Shown one piece after another: positions 60,875-64,000 of a stretch of DNA of 64,000 nt. Below the pieces are notes generated by a model. It was not told the DNA's origin. It made no database searches and saw only the letters and a list, made by a program, of their open reading frames with translations. Every line of letters starts with the position of its first letter. The first letter of the stretch is position 1. Origin of the DNA: Mucilaginibacter sp. dw_454 (lineage in GTDB: Bacteria > Bacteroidota > Bacteroidia > Sphingobacteriales > Sphingobacteriaceae); the NCBI RefSeq assembly GCF_018449775.1, contig NZ_JAAVVB010000001.1, positions 558,001-622,000 on the forward strand, read 5' to 3'. Made by a program: the position numbers and the translations under genes.

Positions 60875-60890
60875 TCCGCCTTAAGGCGGA
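60875..60890. repeat. Short perfect palindrome
   Basis: TCCGCCTTAAGGCGGA sits in a GC-rich block (about 60835-60910) with related CGCTTAAGGC and CGGCCCG pieces. It looks like a small repeat inserted upstream of the thioesterase. Confidence 0.5.
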
Positions 60891-60959
60891 CCGGCCCGAA
60901 GGGAACGCCATTAGTGACATCGGCCAATTGTACTAATGCATTAATAATCAAAACAACAC

Positions 60960-60990
60960 TTGTATATATATAACAGTTTGCCTACCTTTG
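60960..60990 (+). promoter_or_regulatory. rpsO promoter
   Basis: TTG at 60960-60962 and TACCTTTG at 60983-60990, 20 bp apart. The start would be near 60997, giving a 40-nt leader for rpsO. Confidence 0.65.
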
Positions 60991-61036
60991 CCCCACAATT
61001 AACAAAAATTAGTAACGCTTTAATATTATTTACGTA

Positions 61037-61315
61037 ATGTATTTAAGTACAGAAGAAAAACAAGAAATCTTCGCAAAACACGGTAAAAACGCAGCCGACA
61101 CCGGAACAACCGAAGGTCAGGTAGCATTGTTCACTTACCGTATCGCACATTTAACAGGGCATTTGAAAAAAAACAAACATGATTTTTCAACCCAATTGTC
61201 ACTGCAAAAACTAGTAGGTAAACGCCGCGGATTGCTGGCTTACCTTTACAAAAAAGATATTGGAAGATACCGTGCCATCATCAAAGCATTAGCGCTGAGA
61301 GATATCATTAAGTAA
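61037..61315 (+). CDS. rpsO: 30S ribosomal protein S15
   Basis: A 92-aa ribosomal protein, slightly longer than the common 89. It has the family core GTTEGQVALFTYRIAHLTGHLKKNKHDFSTQLSLQKLVGKRRGLLAYL. S15 binds 16S rRNA early in assembly. The rpsO-pnp order is conserved across many bacteria, but a strong terminator separates the two here. Confidence 0.97.
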   Translation: MYLSTEEKQEIFAKHGKNAADTGTTEGQVALFTYRIAHLTGHLKKNKHDFSTQLSLQKLVGKRRGLLAYLYKKDIGRYRAIIKALALRDIIK

Positions 61316-61333
61316 CTAAAACTTATTTTTTAT

Positions 61334-61371
61334 AAAAAGCCGTCCGCCATCCAGGCGGATGGCTTTTTTTC
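61334..61371 (+). terminator. Terminator between rpsO and pnp
   Basis: AAAAAGCCGTCCGCC and GGCGGATGGCTTTTTTT pair (one G-T) around ATCCA. Confidence 0.9.
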
Positions 61372-61448
61372 TTTACGAAACAAAAATTACACACATAAAA
61401 AAACCGATGTGCTCTAAAAGATGAAAAGCATATCACAACACAAACAAA

Positions 61449-63575
61449 ATGAGTTTAAACGTAATTAAAAAAGTAATCGATTTAGGTGACGGCCGCACCA
61501 TTGAGATCGAAACTGGAAAACTGGCCAAACAAGCTGATGGCTCTGTAGTAATTAAAATGGGTGATACCATGTTATTGGCTACTGTAGTATCGTCTAAAGA
61601 AGCTAAAGAAGGGGTAGATTTTTTACCACTTTCTGTAGACTATCAAGAAAAATACGCTGCTACCGGTCGTATCCCCGGTGGGTTTTTACGCCGCGAGGCT
61701 CGTTTATCAGACTATGAGGTTTTGATCTCTCGTTTGGTTGACCGTGCATTGCGCCCAATGTTCCCTGAAGATTATCACGCAGATACTCAGGTAATGATTA
61801 CCTTAATATCAGCTGATAAAGATATCATGCCTGATTGTTTAGCAGGTTTGGCAGCATCTGCCGCTTTATCTGTTTCTGATATCCCTTTCAATGGCCCAAT
61901 ATCAGAAGTTCGCGTAGCTAAAGTTGATGGTAAATTAGTTATCAACCCAACTTTAACGCAATTGCAAACAGCAACTTTAGAGTTTATTGTTGCAGGTAGC
62001 GAGCATGACATCAACATGGTGGAAGGCGAAAGTGCTGAAATACAAGAAGCTGAATTGGTTGAAGCAATTAAATTTGCGCACGAAGCTATTAAAGTACAGT
62101 GCTTTATACAAAAACAATTAACTATCGAAGTTGGTAAAACCGAGAAACGTGTTTACAGCCATGAGCACAGCAATGACGAGCTTGAAAAAGCTATCTACGC
62201 TGCTACTTATGATAAAGTTTACGCTATTGCAGGCGAGGCTTCTGGTAAAGACGAACGTGGTGCTAAATTTAAAGCAGTGCGTGACGAGTACATAGCAACT
62301 TTAGGCGAGATTGATGATATCACCAAATTCTTAGCTAAAAAATATTACCATGATGTTGAGTATGACGCTATCCGTAACCTGGTATTAGACGAAGGTAAAC
62401 GTTTAGACGGCCGTACTACTACGCAAATCCGCCCGATATGGAGCGAAGTAGGTTATTTACCTGCTGCTCACGGTTCGGCTGTATTTACACGTGGCGAAAC
62501 TCAATCATTAACTACCGTTACTTTAGGTGCTAAAGACGATGAGCAAATGATTGATGGTGCATTCATCAACGGATACCAAAAATTCTTATTGCATTATAAC
62601 TTCCCAGGTTTCTCAACCGGCGAGGTTCGTCCTAACAGAGGTGCAGGCCGTCGTGAAATTGGTCACGGTAACCTGGCTATGCGTTCATTAAAACGCGTAT
62701 TACCTGCTGATGACGCAAATCCATACACTATCCGTATCGTTTCTGATATCTTAGAATCAAACGGTTCATCATCAATGGCTACGGTTTGTGCCGGTACATT
62801 GGCTTTGATGGATGCCGGTGTTAAAATCACTAACCCGGTATCTGGTATCGCAATGGGATTGATCACTAACGAAATGGGTACCAAATACGCTATCCTTTCT
62901 GACATCCTTGGCGACGAAGATCACCTGGGCGATATGGACTTTAAAGTAACAGGTACTAAAAACGGTATCGTTGCAGTACAAATGGACCTGAAAATTAACG
63001 GTCTGTCGTACGAAGTATTAACCAACGCGTTAAATCAGGCTAAAGAGGGCCGTTTACATATCCTTGGCGAAATGGCTAAAACCATTACAGAGGCCCGCGA
63101 AGATTACAAACCACACGCTCCGCGTATCATCACCATCAAAATCGACAAAGAGTTTATTGGTGCGGTTATCGGTCCCGGTGGCAAGATCATTCAAGAAATG
63201 CAACGCGAAACCGGTGCTACTATCTCTATCGAGGAAGTTGGCAACCAGGGTATCGTACAAATCTTTGCCGATAATAAAGAAGCTATTGATAAAGCGGTTA
63301 CCCGTATCAAAAACATTGCTTCTAAACCAGAAGTAGGCGAGATTTACGAAGGTAAAGTGAAATCAATTATGCCTTTTGGTGCATTTGTTGAGATCATGCC
63401 TGGTAAAGACGGTTTATTACACATTTCAGAAATTGACCACAAACGTTTCGAAACCATGGACGGTATCTTTAACGTAGGCGACGAAGTGCGTGTTAAATTG
63501 CTGGAAGTTGACAAGCAAGGTAAATTAAAACTTTCTCGTAAAGCTTTATTGCCTAAGCCGGAAGTTAACAGCTAA
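61449..63575 (+). CDS. pnp: Polyribonucleotide nucleotidyltransferase (PNPase)
   Basis: A 708-aa phosphorolytic 3'-5' exoribonuclease. It has two RNase PH domains (first with [31 protein letters not shown]; second with [30 protein letters not shown] and [22 protein letters not shown]), then a KH domain ([27 protein letters not shown]) and an S1 domain ([33 protein letters not shown]). Full length and all domains in order. RNA decay and quality control in the cytoplasm. Confidence 0.98.
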   Translation: MSLNVIKKVIDLGDGRTIEIETGKLAKQADGSVVIKMGDTMLLATVVSSKEAKEGVDFLPLSVDYQEKYAATGRIPGGFLRREARLSDYEVLISRLVDRALRPMFPEDYHADTQVMITLISADKDIMPDCLAGLAASAALSVSDIPFNGPISEVRVAKVDGKLVINPTLTQLQTATLEFIVAGSEHDINMVEGESAEIQEAELVEAIKFAHEAIKVQCFIQKQLTIEVGKTEKRVYSHEHSNDELEKAIYAATYDKVYAIAGEASGKDERGAKFKAVRDEYIATLGEIDDITKFLAKKYYHDVEYDAIRNLVLDEGKRLDGRTTTQIRPIWSEVGYLPAAHGSAVFTRGETQSLTTVTLGAKDDEQMIDGAFINGYQKFLLHYNFPGFSTGEVRPNRGAGRREIGHGNLAMRSLKRVLPADDANPYTIRIVSDILESNGSSSMATVCAGTLALMDAGVKITNPVSGIAMGLITNEMGTKYAILSDILGDEDHLGDMDFKVTGTKNGIVAVQMDLKINGLSYEVLTNALNQAKEGRLHILGEMAKTITEAREDYKPHAPRIITIKIDKEFIGAVIGPGGKIIQEMQRETGATISIEEVGNQGIVQIFADNKEAIDKAVTRIKNIASKPEVGEIYEGKVKSIMPFGAFVEIMPGKDGLLHISEIDHKRFETMDGIFNVGDEVRVKLLEVDKQGKLKLSRKALLPKPEVNS

Positions 63576-63589
63576 CACCCCTCTAAATC

Positions 63590-63661
63590 TTCCGCCGGTT
63601 GGCGGAGAGACTTAAAATACAAGCCTCTTATAGCCCTCTCCTTTGGGGAGGGTTGGGAGGG
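63590..63661. repeat. GC-rich intergenic repeat after pnp
   Basis: It holds TCTTCCGCCGGTTGGCGGAGA, a short hairpin, and GCCCTCTCC-TTT-GGGGAGGGTTGGGAGGG, a sequence type frequent between Bacteroidota genes. No coding signal. Confidence 0.5.
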
Positions 63662-63689
63662 GTAAAAGCCTTAGAAATAAGGCTTTTAC
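63662..63689 (+). terminator. Terminator of pnp
   Basis: GTAAAAGCCTTA, loop GAAA, then TAAGGCTTTTAC: 12 perfect pairs, followed by TATTTAACAC. Confidence 0.75.
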
Positions 63690-63806
63690 TATTTAACACT
63701 GATTTTGTTTTAATTATTTAAAAATATTTAAAACAAAATTTGTGTATACAACTTTATAGTTTTGAAGTTGATTGATAAAAGCTAAAGGCAGATCTGAATT
63801 TTGACG

Positions 63807-64000
63807 ATGAATTCTATTTCTAACGATCCCTTAGATTTTCTCAATAGCGGCAATAATTCAGGTAAACCCGGTGGCCCCCACACCGACCTGGTTCAGCAGC
63901 TATTGTACGAAATTATAAGGGTGAAAGAACTTATTGCTTATTACGACTCTATCCCAAATGGAGGCGGTCAACTTGGCTCGTCTATACTTACCGAACTGGT
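63807..64000 (+). CDS. Hypothetical protein, 5' part only
   Basis: An open frame from ATG 63807 to the window end, at least 64 codons: MNSISNDPLDFLNSGNNSGKPGG, then a helical part QQLLYEIIRVKELIAYYDSIPNGGGQ. It is not recognised. The low-complexity Asn/Gly/Pro start and helical segment suggest a small soluble protein. Truncated by the window. Confidence 0.6.
   Translation, partial: MNSISNDPLDFLNSGNNSGKPGGPHTDLVQQLLYEIIRVKELIAYYDSIPNGGGQLGSSILTEL

Noticed and set aside
60793..60951. Longer N-terminus for the thioesterase
   Set aside because: The added 53 codons read through a GC-rich palindromic repeat and have no homology to the family.

Overview
The window looks like chromosomal DNA of a Bacteroidota bacterium of the Sphingobacteriaceae type (Mucilaginibacter/Pedobacter-like). 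The evidence is a SusC/SusD pair, several large TonB-dependent receptors with carboxypeptidase-regulatory-like N-termini, many secreted proteins and lipoproteins, almost no Shine-Dalgarno sequences, and promoters of the Bacteroidota form TTTG-N19-TAnnTTTG. I see no phage, insertion sequence, CRISPR array or replication origin. There are three tRNA loci: His, a damaged-looking Cys, and Ser.

Layout. 0-13 kb: RNase HI, a copper-type P-ATPase, tRNA-His, a secreted GH-A-like hydrolase, a VOC protein facing a GlxA-type regulator, GAPDH, an HxlR regulator facing an azoreductase across a 36-bp perfect palindrome, an OmpA-family protein, a thioesterase, and metE under a cobalamin riboswitch. 13-22 kb: an Lrp regulator, then a SusC/SusD pair with two DoxX-like membrane proteins. 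22-27 kb: a leftward operon encoding a PIG-L deacetylase, a papain-like protein, a creatininase-like protein and a DASS transporter. 27-31 kb: a cysteine desulfurase under a SAM-I riboswitch, the tRNA-Cys-like element, a small secreted protein, an SDR, a PhyH dioxygenase and thioredoxin. 31-34 kb: a CE15-like esterase and a clan GH-D-like glycosidase. 34-53 kb: a two-component system and two paralogous four-gene modules (TonB receptor, beta-helix lipoprotein, beta-propeller, metallophosphoesterase) flanking another TonB receptor, a PepSY-like protein and a TetR regulator. 53-64 kb: a serine hydrolase, tRNA-Ser, an envelope operon (PASTA, rhodanese, MltG, thioesterase, YihY), ddl, a thioesterase, rpsO, pnp and the start of one more gene.

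The most interesting signal is a set of three very short ORFs, absent from ordinary gene calls, that end in runs of cysteine codons at or next to the stop codon: MFTT...EWMCCC, MSQK...PGCCCCCR and MFFAQENACMCCCC. Each lies in the 5' leader of a different transcription unit: the SusCD/DoxX locus, the deacetylase-creatininase-DASS operon, and the PhyH dioxygenase gene. Two begin within about 15 nt of a good Bacteroidota promoter. Together with the SAM riboswitch on a cysteine desulfurase, the tRNA-Cys-like element and the B12 riboswitch on metE, this suggests a cysteine-responsive sulfur-scavenging regulon controlled by ribosome behaviour on Cys codons. The leader ORFs are read directly from the sequence; the mechanism and the sulfur role of the downstream genes are inference.

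A second theme is possible phosphate-ester scavenging. The two receptor/phosphatase modules are parallel in content. The receptors at 42.5 and 46.4 kb share a promoter layout of two 11-bp direct repeats about 33 bp upstream of a TTTGCGC element, as expected for an OmpR/PhoB-type activator.
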